Shown: positions 43,427 to 53,559, numbered from the stretch's first letter. The stretch: DNA of 64,000 nucleotides from Palaemon carinicauda (GCF_036898095.1 NC_090731.1:143531716-143595715); one strand, 5' to 3'. Made by a program: numbers and translations. Notes: a model not told the origin generated them from the sequence alone.

Positions 43427-43649
43427 TTTGGTTGCGATCAGCTGATCTGAGAGTCCCACTAATGTATCGAGAAATGCACATATACGAATTACAAGGAGCA
43501 TCGTTTATATAATTTATTTTCTTCAAAAAAATTTTCATGATGAATATTACATCAGCATCAATATGTTAAAGGATATCGGATATCATAGTTCGGATACAGT
43601 TTGTTTACAGTATAGGCCATTATCATTAGTCAACATACTGTATGAATAT

Positions 43650-44510
43650 GTTCTCTCTTTCTCTCTCAAAATATCTTCGTAATGAATATTACATCAGCAC
43701 CAATATCTCTCTCTCTCTCTCCGTGTGGATTTTTACAGGTGTCGTTCTTTATTAAATCTTTATATTTCTTTAGACATTATTAGAAATTCTTAGTATCATT
43801 ACTTGATGCTTCGATACGGGGAATACTGTACTAATATTACTTGGTAACGCATTGCAATGAAATCGCTCATTTTGCCAGCTTGCCTTCTGCCAGAAACATG
43901 ACATCATCAGAATTTTCTTAATTTTATGGTAAGTAGTACCGTTCTCATAACAAACAACTGATAAAGACCACTGAAACACTTGGTATCGTTACTCAATATT
44001 TTGATGATGGGAATAATAAGATTACTCGGTAACCACCGAAAGAACTCACTCGGTTTGCCACTCGCGTTCCTCCAGAAATATGACGTCACAGGGCATGTGA
44101 CGTGAACTCGACAAAGAAGTACTTGCAAAATATGTAAAACCCTATTCTTTTTTCTTCCCAGAAATGAAAGAAAATACTAACTTACCAAGCAAAGCTATTT
44201 CATTTTTATAATGTAAAAATCAATATGTTATTTCTAAGAAAATATTTTTCCAATTAGTGTAATTTCATTAGATAAATACTGATCTACTATCAGAAATTAA
44301 ATTAAGCTAGGGTAGAGACAAATTTACACTTAGAAGTACTCATAACAACCAATACAGACCCACGAAATACTTTGTATTGTTACTTGACATTTCGATAATG
44401 GGAATAATAATAGCCTATTGGAAGGAAATCACTCTATTTGCCCGCTCGCTTTCCTCTGGAAACATGACATCACCAGACATATGATATGAACTCGACAGAT
44501 ATCAAAACTT
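43650..44510. repeat. Diverged tandem repeats in PMS2 intron 3
   Basis: Three imperfect copies of a block containing ACTTGAT/TTTCGATAATGGGAATAATA, then GAAATCACTCATTTGCC, TTCCTCTGGAAACATGACATCA, at about 43790-43915, 43985-44105 and 44380-44500. A short CT tract lies at 43706-43719. Confidence 0.7.
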
Positions 44511-44764
44511 TTCTTAATGCACTTTTTATTTGAAATATATCATCAATAAAAGAAAATACTAACTTACCATGAGAAATTAGCTCATAAAGGGAGGATGCTA
44601 GAGATATTCCTCCAGACTCTAAAGAATGGAGCTCAAAAGCCCAGCATCAAGTTAGATCCAGCAAGTAATGGTACGATTGTTTCATTCAAGAGAGGTAAGG
44701 AAAGATGAATGAGAAGAGCCAGTCATTTTACCTTTCATTCCAGACTTACATGTACACACTACCA

Positions 44765-44882
44765 TAAACAAGATACTTCCTGTCCTGTGCAGGTGAGGGG
44801 CTGGCTACACAACTGCTTTAGCAGCTACTTCCTGTCTTGTGCAGGAGGTGGGCTGGCTACACAACTACTTGAGCAGCCCCGA

Positions 44883-44924
<42 letters not shown>
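44765..44924. repeat. 56-bp direct repeat followed by a poly(A) tract
   Basis: ACTTCCTGTCCTGTGCAGGT and ACTTCCTGTCTTGTGCAGGA begin two copies of a unit ending AGCAGC, followed by about 40 A residues (44884-44924). This arrangement is SINE-tail-like. Element D starts immediately after the A tract. Confidence 0.85.
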
Positions 44925-44926
<2 letters not shown>

Positions 44927-45110
44927 TATTTTAATTATAAAATAAATTTTTGAATATACTTACCCGGTGAATATATAATAGCTGCAACTCTGCGGCTCGA
45001 CAGACAACATACTTAAAAAACTCGCGAGCGATCGCTATGCAGGTTGTGGGTGTGCCCACCAGCGCCAACTGTCGGCCAGATACCACTCTCGGATGTAAAC
45101 AAAACCTCCA
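44925..45110. repeat. Left inverted terminal repeat of element D
   Basis: Reverse complement of 51245-51419, including CTCGCGAGCGATCGCTATGC and the CCACCAGCGCCAACTGTCGG block. Confidence 0.96.
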
Positions 45111-45159
45111 ATTCTTCTCGTCCCACTGCGTCTCTATTGGGGAGAAAGGGAGGGTCGTT

Positions 45160-45275
45160 TAATTTATATATTCACCGGGTAAGTATATTCAAAAATTTAT
45201 TTTATAATTAAAATATCATTTTTAAATATTTAACTTAGCCGGTGAATATATAATAGCTGATTCACACCCAAGGAG
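45160..45275. repeat. ICR of element D
   Basis: Complements of both outer ends are fused around AAAATATCATTTTTAAATAT. The same layout as in B and C. Confidence 0.9.
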
Positions 45276-45658
45276 GTGGGTAGAGACCAGAGTTAAATAT
45301 GTTTACATCGTATAAGCTAAGAGTTTTTTCATTTTGACAGTTATCAATATAACAAAACCAAAATAAATAGGTACCTGGTAAGGAAGTCGACTTAGACGAT
45401 TACTCTGCCTTGTAAGTCTGTCTTCCTTACGGAGCCCAGCGATCCTCTTAGGATGCTGACAGACTCCCAGGAGCTGAAGTATCAAGGGCTGCAACCCATA
45501 CAACAGGACCTCATCAAACCCCTAATCTGGGCGCTCTCAAGAAATGACTTTGACCACCCGCCAAATCAACCAGGATGCGAAAGGCTTCTTAGCCTTCCGA
45601 ACAACCCATAAAAACAACATTAAAAACATTTCAAGAGACAGATTAAAAGGATAGGGAA

Positions 45659-47449
45659 TTAGGGAATTGTAGTGGTTGAGCCCTCACCCACTACTGCACT
45701 CGCTGCTACGAATGGTCCCAGTGTGTAGCAGTTCTCGTAAAGAGTCTGGACATCTTTCAAGTAAAATGACGCGAACACTGACTTGCTTCTCCAATAGGTC
45801 GCGTCCATGATACTTTGCAGAGATCTATTTTGCTTAAAGGCCACGGAAGTTGCTACAGCTCTAACCTCGTGCGTCTTAACCTTAAGCAAAGATCGGTCTT
45901 CCTCACTCAAGTGTGAATGAGCTTCTCGTATTAACAATCTGATAAAATATGACAAAGCATTCTTTGACATAGGTAAGGATGGTTTCTTAACCGAACACCA
46001 TAACGCTTCAGATTTGCCTCGTAAAGGTTTAGTACGGGCTAAGTAGAACTTAAGAGCTCTAACAGGGCATAATACTCTTTCTAGTTCATTGCCTACGATC
46101 TCCGATAAGCTAGGAATATCGAAAGATTTAGGCCAAGGACGAGAAGGCAGCTCATTCTTGGCTAGGAAACCAAGCTGCAGAGAACAAGTAGCTTTTTCTG
46201 ACGAAAACCCGATGTTCTTGCTGAAGGCATGAAGCTCACTGACTCTTTTAGCCGAGGCCAAGCATACCAGGAAAAGAGTCTTAAGAGTGAGATCTTTCAG
46301 GGAGGCTGAATGTAAAGGCTCAAACCTGTCTGATATGAGGAATCTTAGGACCACGTCTAAATTCCACCCAGGTGTAGCCAAACGACGTTCCTTAGAGGTC
46401 TCAAAAGACTTAAGGAGGTCTTGCAGATCTTTATTGTTGGAAAGATCTAAGCCTCTATGCCGGAAGACCGAGGCCAACATGCTTCTGTAGCCCTTGATCG
46501 TAGGAGCTGAAAGGGAGCGAACTTTTCTCAGGTATAAGAGAAAATCAGCTATTTGGGCTACAGAGGTACTGGACGAGGATACGGAAACTGACTTGCACCA
46601 GTCTCGGAAGACTTCCCACTTCGATTGGTAAACTCTAATGGTAGAAGCTCTCCTCGCTCTAGCAATCGCAATGGCTGCCTCCTTCGAAAAGCCTCTAGCT
46701 CTCGAGAGTCTTTCGATAGTCTGAAGGCAGTCAGACGAAGAGCGTGGAGGCTTTGGTGTACCTTCTTTACGTGCGGCTGTCGTAAAAGGTCTACTCTTAG
46801 AGGAAGACTTCTGGGAAAGTCTACCAGCCATCGAAGTACCTCGGTGAACCATTCTCTCGCGGGCCAGAGGGGAGCAACTAACGTCAACCTTGTCCCTTCG
46901 TGAGAGGCGAATTTCTGCAGTACCTTGTTGACAATCTTGAATGGTGGGAATGCGTAAAGATCTAGGTGTGACCAATCTAGGAGGAAGGCATCTATATGTA
47001 TTGCTGCTGGGTCTGGGACTGGAGAGCAATAGATTGGAAGCCTCTTGGTCAACGAGGTTGCAAAGAGATCTATGGTGGGTTGACCCCAAGTCGCCCAAAG
47101 TCTCTTGCACACATCCTTGTGGAGGGTCCATTCGGTTGGAATTACTTGACCTTTCCGACTGAGACAATCTGCTAGAACGTTCAAGTCGCCCTGGATGAAC
47201 CTCGTTACTAGGGAGATGCCTCGATCTTTTGACCAGATGAGCAGGTCCCTTGCGATCTCGTACAGAGTCAGTGAGTGGGTACCTCCCTGTTTGGAAATGT
47301 ACGCCAAGGCCGTGGTGTTGTCCGAGTTGACCTCCACCACCTTGCCTCGAAGGAGATTCTCGAAGCTTATCAAGGCCAGGTGAACCGCCAAAAGCTCCTT
47401 GCTGTTGATATGCATGCTCCTTTGACTCGAGTTCCACAGACCTGAGCAT
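45659..47449 (-). CDS. Tyrosine recombinase ORF3 of element D
   Basis: 596 codons, open throughout. The last 340 residues are the recombinase: RVYQSKWEVFRDWCKSVS and APTIKGYRSMLASVFRHRGL (DNA-binding N-lobe), SAKRVSELHAFSKN (Arg I), KTHEVRAVATSVAF (His-x-x-Arg) and FASFYLKDVQTLYE (Tyr nucleophile), ending GEGSTTTIP. The first 250 residues are read in the -1 frame across the RNase H/methyltransferase-like part of ORF2. The same frame is open in B and partly in C. The true start is therefore unsettled; it may be the Met at 47449 or a downstream one. Confidence 0.92.
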   Translation of the reverse strand: MLRSVELESKEHAYQQQGAFGGSPGLDKLRESPSRQGGGGQLGQHHGLGVHFQTGRYPLTDSVRDRKGPAHLVKRSRHLPSNEVHPGRLERSSRLSQSERSSNSNRMDPPQGCVQETLGDLGSTHHRSLCNLVDQEASNLLLSSPRPSSNTYRCLPPRLVTPRSLRIPTIQDCQQGTAEIRLSRRDKVDVSCSPLARERMVHRGTSMAGRLSQKSSSKSRPFTTAARKEGTPKPPRSSSDCLQTIERLSRARGFSKEAAIAIARARRASTIRVYQSKWEVFRDWCKSVSVSSSSTSVAQIADFLLYLRKVRSLSAPTIKGYRSMLASVFRHRGLDLSNNKDLQDLLKSFETSKERRLATPGWNLDVVLRFLISDRFEPLHSASLKDLTLKTLFLVCLASAKRVSELHAFSKNIGFSSEKATCSLQLGFLAKNELPSRPWPKSFDIPSLSEIVGNELERVLCPVRALKFYLARTKPLRGKSEALWCSVKKPSLPMSKNALSYFIRLLIREAHSHLSEEDRSLLKVKTHEVRAVATSVAFKQNRSLQSIMDATYWRSKSVFASFYLKDVQTLYENCYTLGPFVAASAVVGEGSTTTIP

Positions 47450-47470
47450 TCCCGACCGTCCAGCCCGATG
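46558..47470 (-). CDS. ORF2 C-terminal part of element D: RNase H and methyltransferase-like region
   Basis: SMHINSKELLAVHLALISF, VNSDNTTALAYISKQGG and NVLADCLSRKGQ (RNase H), then QPTIDLFATSLTKRLP, HIDAFLLDWSHLDLYAFPPF and LVAPLWPAREWFTEVLRWL (methyltransferase-like segment of DIRS). The open frame extends upstream to 48288, but that part is out of frame with RT and not real coding. The frame jump from RT is caused by a 19-bp deletion around 47460 relative to B. Confidence 0.87.
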
Positions 47471-48686
47471 CGTCTGAGAAGAGAACGTGGTTGGGTTTCT
47501 GAACTGCTAGGGGAAGACCCTCTCGTAGACTGATATTGTCTTTCCACCAAGTCAGACAAGTCTTTATCTTTTCGGAAATCGGGATCGAGACCGCCTCTAG
47601 CGTCTTGTCCTTTTCCCAGTGAAAAGCTAGATGGAATTGTAGAGGTCGGAGGTGTAGCCTTCCTAGCGAGACAAATTGCTCCAGGGATGATAGCGTTCCT
47701 ACCAGACTCATCCAATTCCTGACTGAGCAACGTTCTTTCTTCAACATCTTCTGGATGACGAGCAGGGCTTGATCTATTCTGGGGGCCGACGGAAAAGCCC
47801 AAAAAACTGGACTGTGAATCTCCATCCCTAAATACAGAATAGTTTGGGATGGGATCAGTTGGGACTTTTCCAAGTTGACTAGGAGTCCCAATTCCTTGGT
47901 CAGATCTAGAGTCCAATTGAGATCCTTCAGACAGCGATGACTGGAAGAGGCTCTGAGAAGCCAGTCGTCCAAATAAAGGGAGGCTCGGATGTCCGATAAA
48001 TGGAGGAATTTTGCCACATTCCTCATAAGCCTCGTAAACACGAGAGGAGCCGTGCTTAGGCCAAAGCACAGGGCCCGAAACTGGTACACCACATCTTCGA
48101 AGACGAATCTCAGAAAAGGTTGGGAATCTGAGTGAATGGGGATGTGGAAGTAAGCGTCCCTTAGGTCGAGAGAGACCATCCAGTCTCCCTTTCTGACCGC
48201 TGCTAAGACTGACTTTGTGGTCTCCATGGTGAACTTCGTCTTTGTGACAAAGACATTCAGAGCACTGACGTCTAGCACCGGTCTCCAACCTCCTGTCTTC
48301 TTTGATACTAGGAAGAGACGGTTGTAAAACCCCGGTGATTGAAAGTCCGAGACTTTGACCACCGCTCCCTTCTCTAGTAAAAGAGACACTTCCAGTTTCA
48401 GGGCTTGTCTCTTTGCTTCCTCTCGGTACCTGGGAGAGAGATCGATGGGGGACGTCGCTAGAGGAGGTCTGCGTACAAAAGGGATTTTGTACCCCTCTCT
48501 GAGCAACCTCACAGATTGTTGATCTGCGCCTCTCTTCTCCCAGGCTTGCCAGAAGTTCTTGAGTCTGGCAACTACTGCTGTCTGAAATTGCGGGCAGTCA
48601 GACTCTGCCCCGCGAGGACTTGGATCCTTTCCTCTTTCCTCTCTTCCCTTCGGCACGAGCACCTCCCCTGCTGGGGGCTCTGCCAC
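47370..48686 (-). CDS. Reverse transcriptase of element D (frame lost in RNase H)
   Basis: 438 codons: EGYKIPFVRRPPLA, TGGWRPVLDVSALNVFV, GDWMVSLDLRDAYFHIPIHS (motif A), RASLYLDDWLLRA (YLDD near 47960-47975) and LVGTLSSLEQFVSLGRLHLR (thumb). It reaches LFSDAS of RNase H and then goes out of frame because of the 19-bp deletion. It overlaps the end of gag by at least 89 nt in the +1 frame. Confidence 0.9.
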   Translation of the reverse strand: MAEPPAGEVLVPKGREERGKDPSPRGAESDCPQFQTAVVARLKNFWQAWEKRGADQQSVRLLREGYKIPFVRRPPLATSPIDLSPRYREEAKRQALKLEVSLLLEKGAVVKVSDFQSPGFYNRLFLVSKKTGGWRPVLDVSALNVFVTKTKFTMETTKSVLAAVRKGDWMVSLDLRDAYFHIPIHSDSQPFLRFVFEDVVYQFRALCFGLSTAPLVFTRLMRNVAKFLHLSDIRASLYLDDWLLRASSSHRCLKDLNWTLDLTKELGLLVNLEKSQLIPSQTILYLGMEIHSPVFWAFPSAPRIDQALLVIQKMLKKERCSVRNWMSLVGTLSSLEQFVSLGRLHLRPLQFHLAFHWEKDKTLEAVSIPISEKIKTCLTWWKDNISLREGLPLAVQKPNHVLFSDASGWTVGNAQVCGTRVKGACISTARSFWRFTWP

Positions 48687-51039
48687 GAAAGGGCGGAATA
48701 AACCTGGACGCTGGAGTGTCTATCCTAGGTCTAGCAGACAAGGCAGGCAAAGGGGGAACTTTGCGAGCCGAGGACGCAACTAAATCGTGGGTGTCCTTCC
48801 GCACTAAAGACAAGGCAATTTCCTTAACTAAGACTTCAGGAAACAAGCACTTAGACAAGGGCGCAAAGAGTAGCTCAGATCTTTGACATGGCGTCACTCC
48901 TGCTGAAAGAAAAGAGCACAGAGACTTTCGTTTCTTTAGGACTCCTGACGTGAATGAAGCGGCAAGCTCGTTGGATCCATCGCGGACGGCCTTGTCCATG
49001 CAGGACATAATGAGTAAGGAAACATCCCTATCGGCAGATGAGATTTTCCTACTCAGGGCTCCCAAACACCAGTCCAGGAAGTTAAAAACTTCAAACGCCC
49101 TAAAGATGCCTTTAAGAAGGTGGTCCAGGTCCGAGGATGACCAACTAATCTTCGAGCGTCTCATGGCAAGGCGGCGGGGAGAGTCTACAAGACTTGAGAA
49201 GTCGCCCTGGGCAGAGGCAGGAACTCCCAAGCCGAGAACTTCTCCCGTGGCATACCAGACGCTCGATCTAGACGAGAGTTTAGATGGGGGGAAGGCAAAG
49301 GCCGTCTTCCCTAAACTCCTCTTGGTTTTCAACCAATCGCCTAACAGCCGTAAAGCTCTCTTGGATGAGCGAGAGAGAACGAGTTTCGTAAAGGCTGGCA
49401 TGACAGCAGGAACGCCTAAAACAAACTCAGACGGCGGCGAACGAGGAGCCACAGAGATAAAGTGTTCGGGGAACAACTCTTTAAAAACAAGCATGACTTT
49501 TTTAAAGTCCATAGATGGTGGAACTGCTTTAGGCTCATCTAAATCTGAAGGCTGATCCTCAGGCTGTGGTTCAGCAACGTCCTCATCTGAACGTTCCTCA
49601 TCTGATAACTGATGAGAAAACGGCAAAGGGGTAGGCAACGTTTGACTCGCAGCGTCCGGCCGCACTGGTGCATACGTGACGGAGCAGGACGCAGCGTCCT
49701 GAAACTGCTGAACAGTCTGGGAACTGTCAACAACAACAGGTGCGCGAGGACGCACAGCGTCCACCCGAGACTGTTTAGACCGTCTGGGTTGTGCAGTCAA
49801 CACCATACTGGGTTGCGGAGGTTGACGCACCGCGTCAAAACAAGTCAACTTTGATGGTTGGTGAACGTCCTGAACGTCACCAATCGCATCAGTGAGTTGC
49901 CTAACGTCAACGTGCGGCTGGAAATCCACACGGGATCGCATCGGGGGAGGTACAACCCCAACTGGTTGACGCGAGAAAGCTACATCAACGTCAACAGAAC
50001 GCACAACAGAACGCTTGGATGGCTGACGGCCAGTAGGTTCAACGGAAACCTTCTCTGTGTTGTAGTCTTCCATAAGGGACGCAAGCTTAGACTGCATGTC
50101 TTGCAGTAACACCCATTTAGGGTCTACGGAAGCGGGTGCGGTAACAGACGGGGTTAGCGACTGAGACGGCACAACCTTGCCTTTCTTAGGCGGCGAGCAG
50201 TCATCAGATGACGGCAACGGGTCCGAACTGTCCCAGTGGCTACATCCGGGACGTTGGACTTGTCCTGAAGGGACCGACTTGCGTTTCAAAGGTCTAGAGA
50301 CCTTAGTCCATGGTTTCTTACGTGAAACGCCTTCGGACGACGAGGTAAAAATGGGCTCTCTCGTCTTATGGTAGGGGCGATCTTGACGAGATACGCCTGA
50401 TACCAAAGAGGGAACGTCTGTTCGCTGATCAAGGCCTCTCGAACCCATAAGTCGTACGACATTGCTTCTCCCCTGGGCTTGGGAGCTTGCAAGAGGTCCC
50501 GGACTAGGTGAACGACAGGCACGAACAGACAAACCCTCGGTCGCAACACTGTTCACAACACTTTGCGTAACACTAGGCACTTTCCCACTTTCCGCCGTGG
50601 CACTTTGGCACTTGAGTTCCTTCACGTCCGCCATGAGTTGATTACGGTCACTTGCTAAAGCCTCAACTCTCTCCCCCAAGGCATGAATAGCACGCAACAT
50701 GTCTTGCATAGACGGTTCCTGAGTGCTAGGAGGGGGGTTAGGAACAACCACTACAGGGGAAGGATTAGGTTCAGGGGCATGTGGAGAGGAAATATCTACC
50801 GACCTAGAAGAACTTCTCCTTACCCTATCTCTCTCTAGTCTGCGTGTATATTTATCAAATTCGATCCAATCGAATTCCGAAAGGCCCACGCATTCCTCAC
50901 ACCGATCTCCCAATTGACAGGTTTTACCCCGACAATTGGAACAAACAGTGTGAGGGTCGAGAGAAGCCTTTGGAAGACGCCTATTACAGTCCCTAGCATT
51001 ACACTTTCGAATCTTAGGAACTTGAGAAGGGTCAGCCAT
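48598..51039 (-). CDS. Gag (ORF1) of element D
   Basis: 813 codons. Residues 13-50 carry C13, C18, C33, C36, C41, C47 and C50 (KCNARDC; DPHTVCSNCRGKTC; RCEEC), followed by a Trp-containing helix (FDWIEFDKYTRRLERDRVRR). The middle (165-560) is Ser/Pro/Gln/Asp rich and repeat-like. Residues about 560-740 are the conserved Gag block (SSKRALRLLGDWLKTKRSLG, GVPASAQGDFSSLVDSPRRL). The tail is Arg/Gly/Lys rich (SRGGARAEGKRGKRKG), likely RNA binding. The start Met is supported by the similar position of the motif in A and E. The leader is only about 380 bp. Confidence 0.88.
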   Translation of the reverse strand: MADPSQVPKIRKCNARDCNRRLPKASLDPHTVCSNCRGKTCQLGDRCEECVGLSEFDWIEFDKYTRRLERDRVRRSSSRSVDISSPHAPEPNPSPVVVVPNPPPSTQEPSMQDMLRAIHALGERVEALASDRNQLMADVKELKCQSATAESGKVPSVTQSVVNSVATEGLSVRACRSPSPGPLASSQAQGRSNVVRLMGSRGLDQRTDVPSLVSGVSRQDRPYHKTREPIFTSSSEGVSRKKPWTKVSRPLKRKSVPSGQVQRPGCSHWDSSDPLPSSDDCSPPKKGKVVPSQSLTPSVTAPASVDPKWVLLQDMQSKLASLMEDYNTEKVSVEPTGRQPSKRSVVRSVDVDVAFSRQPVGVVPPPMRSRVDFQPHVDVRQLTDAIGDVQDVHQPSKLTCFDAVRQPPQPSMVLTAQPRRSKQSRVDAVRPRAPVVVDSSQTVQQFQDAASCSVTYAPVRPDAASQTLPTPLPFSHQLSDEERSDEDVAEPQPEDQPSDLDEPKAVPPSMDFKKVMLVFKELFPEHFISVAPRSPPSEFVLGVPAVMPAFTKLVLSRSSKRALRLLGDWLKTKRSLGKTAFAFPPSKLSSRSSVWYATGEVLGLGVPASAQGDFSSLVDSPRRLAMRRSKISWSSSDLDHLLKGIFRAFEVFNFLDWCLGALSRKISSADRDVSLLIMSCMDKAVRDGSNELAASFTSGVLKKRKSLCSFLSAGVTPCQRSELLFAPLSKCLFPEVLVKEIALSLVRKDTHDLVASSARKVPPLPALSARPRIDTPASRFIPPFRGRAPSRGGARAEGKRGKRKGSKSSRGRV

Positions 51040-51244
51040 TTTGAATTAGTCAAAGAAAATTCCAAAAACGATCTAAGTCATCAACAAATAATCCGATTCA
51101 AAAAAAGAGTTCAAGGGTTTATTTTGAAGAAAAACACCTGTACTGCGAAAGCTCAAACCAAATTAAAGTACTTCACCAAATATGATGGGAAAACTCCAGG
51201 TTCTACAGCGAGTAAAAGTACGTCTTGTCGTCAACGTCGACAGA

Positions 51245-51419
51245 GAAGAATTGAAGGTTTTGTTTACATCCGAGAGTGGTATCTGGCCGACAGTTGGCGC
51301 TGGTGGGCACACCCGCAACCTGCATAGCGATCGCTCGCGAGTTTTTTAAGTATGTTGTCTGTCGAGCCGCAGAGTTGCAGCTATTATATATTCACCGGCT
51401 AAGTTAAATATTTAAAAAT
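51245..51419. repeat. Right inverted terminal repeat of element D
   Basis: Partner of 44925-45110. Ends CACCGGCTAAGTTAAATATT. Confidence 0.96.
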
Positions 51420-51449
51420 TGTTGACGAAATTCTGGGTATATCCTTATT

Positions 51450-52330
51450 AGTAATCGGCTGAGAAGGTCGTTTGGCATCTCCAAACACCAGCATTTAACA
51501 ACTGGCTGACTGCAAGATCCCTCTTAATGTCTAAGGTGGAACCTAAACCCATCTTAAGGAGTCCTGGTTCTGGCTGGTACTTCAACCCTGTTAGCAATCA
51601 AAGTGTATGCCCTATGGATCGTCACATGAAGCCAAAAAGAGATTGTGTTCCTAAACACATCTTTCTTGGTTCTGCTAGTGCTAAGGAAGAGACTCTGACA
51701 CTCAGGCCTTAGGTGTTGGGTCCTTTTCAGATAGCACATCAGAGCTCTCATGGGACACAAAAGCACATGATCTTGATTACCATTAAAATTTTTTACGTAG
51801 TGAGGGGATGGAGAAAGTTTTGAACCTGGGGTCATGCACAGAAGAGTTCTGAGTTCTGGCACAAACTTTAAAGAGACCCCCTTTCAACCCTCTCTATGGG
51901 TGACTAAATAAGAGAGACCGTGCAACTCACTTTCTTCAGGAATGCTAAGACTAGTAAAATGACAGTGCAAGAGTCAGATCTCTGTCTGACGACTTCCTCA
52001 AAGGCTCAAACGGGATACGAGTAAGAACCTTGAGAACCTAAGTCACGTCCCACTTAGGGGGACTGAGGTCCTGTGGTGGGCAATACTTCTTGAAGCTCCT
52101 CATAAGCATTAACAACTCCAACGACGAGAGGTCTATACCCTTCAGTTGAAAGACTCATGGCTGAGAGGCCCTTGGACAGAAGTGACAGAAAGGTTCTTCC
52201 CTCGACGAAGGTAAAGGCTTAAATCGAATCTGCACTAGATATGCTTCGACTAGAAAAGTATCCCTTTTACAACACAAATTGCAGAAGATGGTTCACTTTC
52301 CCTGGTAGACATCTGCAGAGGACCTTTGCA
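51450..52330 (-). mobile_element. DIRS remnant: tyrosine recombinase (A/E type)
   Basis: The 51554-51862 frame encodes LLCPMRALMCYLKRTQHLRP and NTISFWLHVTIHRA, closely matching E (LLCPVRALRKYLKRTRPFRP; NTISFWLKKVIARA). Further up, in other frames, LKGIDLSSLELL and the core-binding end are readable. Multiple stops. Directly abuts the right end of element D. Confidence 0.8.
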
Positions 52331-53309
52331 GGCCTCCAGACATCTGTGCAGTACATTGCAAAAAGCCTTTTGCTAAGAGATGCTGGAAAATCTAGCATAA
52401 AGGAGATTGATAAATTTGTAAGTTGACTATACCGAGTATATTCTAGGAAAATAGGGAGTTATCTAACTGTTTTGATATTCATATGTCATATTAGAGGAGG
52501 ATAAGGTGTTGTAGGCTAAATGGAATAAGCATACTGTATGTCAAAAGTTGAAGTAAAACCATGATGAGACAAAGGGATACAGATGAAAAGAATCCTGTTT
52601 AAGAGGCAAAAATCACAAGTCATGAAAAGATGCAAATGTACTGATAACACTTTTCCAGAGGATTAACCAGACCAAGAAGACAATATTTTCAACTCTCACA
52701 ATAAGATAAGAAATATTCTCAGATCTCACAACAAGATGAGAAGTGAAATTGACAGTCTACAAACTATAAATAAAGATTGGTTGATTTTATTATTCCTTTA
52801 GGCAATTCTTTCAGATTTATTTAGAATTTATCAGCCCTTCAATGGAATATTGTTCTTATACTGTATTTTATGGAAGCTGACTATATATTCCTTTTCCATT
52901 TACCAATTATTTAAACATTTGTTTCATAGAATAAAATCCATATACAGTATGACAATATGAATTACAACTTAGAACGTCTCAAACTCCTGTCAATCGAAAC
53001 TGTCCAAAGAAGATGAAGTGACATACGGAAAAGCCCAACTGGTGTCGGTGGAGAGTGTTATAATACTCTTCTTCCATAATATGACTGCCTATCAAGTCAG
53101 AAATTTTTTTAAACAATCATTCCATAGATGAATCTCACAAGAGCAAATAAATATGAAATGTAACCATATTTTTAACTGTACTGTATCTTTATATATAGAC
53201 TGTACATAATCTCTGGCAAAAGGAATGCACCTTTACACATAATGTACATCAAAATTTTCAAATTATTTTATATCTATGAATGAAAAAATTAACAGAAAAA
53301 ACAACTTAC
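52331..53309. other. PMS2 intron 3, proximal part
   Basis: AT-rich; no supported feature. Confidence 0.4.
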
Positions 53310-53469
53310 TCAAGCCTTCAAAATTCTCTTCTTCCACACCCTTCCCATTATCACTGACTTCAACCAAAGACATTCCATGGTCTCTGAGACGCACTTCTAC
53401 ACTAGTAGCACCAGCATCAATACTATTTTCCACAAGTTCTTTCACAGCTGTTGCAAGTGTTAAAACAAC
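53310..53469 (-). CDS. PMS2: PMS2 exon 3
   Basis: 160 bp. Acceptor CTTATTTCAG, donor TTGA|GTAAGT. Encodes [53 protein letters not shown]. It contains GHKL motif I ([12 protein letters not shown], with the catalytic Glu and Mg-binding Asn) and motif II (DNGKGV). Intact ATPase residues argue for a functional gene. In human PMS2 the region is split differently, so exon boundaries have moved. Confidence 0.97.
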
Positions 53470-53559
53470 CTGAAATAAGCAAGAACATATGAACTTTCCA
53501 ATACAGTAGAATATATGTAAAATTTCTGAAATGAAACAGCCTTCTGAAAATACAGACTA

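Larger units (their letters stand above)
44925..51419 (-). mobile_element. DIRS-type retrotransposon, element D (most complete copy)
   Basis: A 6.5-kb copy in PMS2 intron 3, sense to the gene. Inverted termini at 44925-45110 and 51245-51419, ICR at 45160-45275. Minus-strand order: short leader, Gag (51039-48598), RT (48686-47370 frame), RNase H/methyltransferase-like (to 46558) and recombinase (to 45659). Only one clear inactivating change was found, a 19-bp deletion in RNase H, so this is probably the youngest copy. Confidence 0.95.

Noticed and set aside
47471..48288. N-terminal two thirds of the 576-codon frame ending at 46558
   Set aside because: Out of frame with the clear RT (YLDD) encoded by the same DNA; only its last part is real ORF2 coding.
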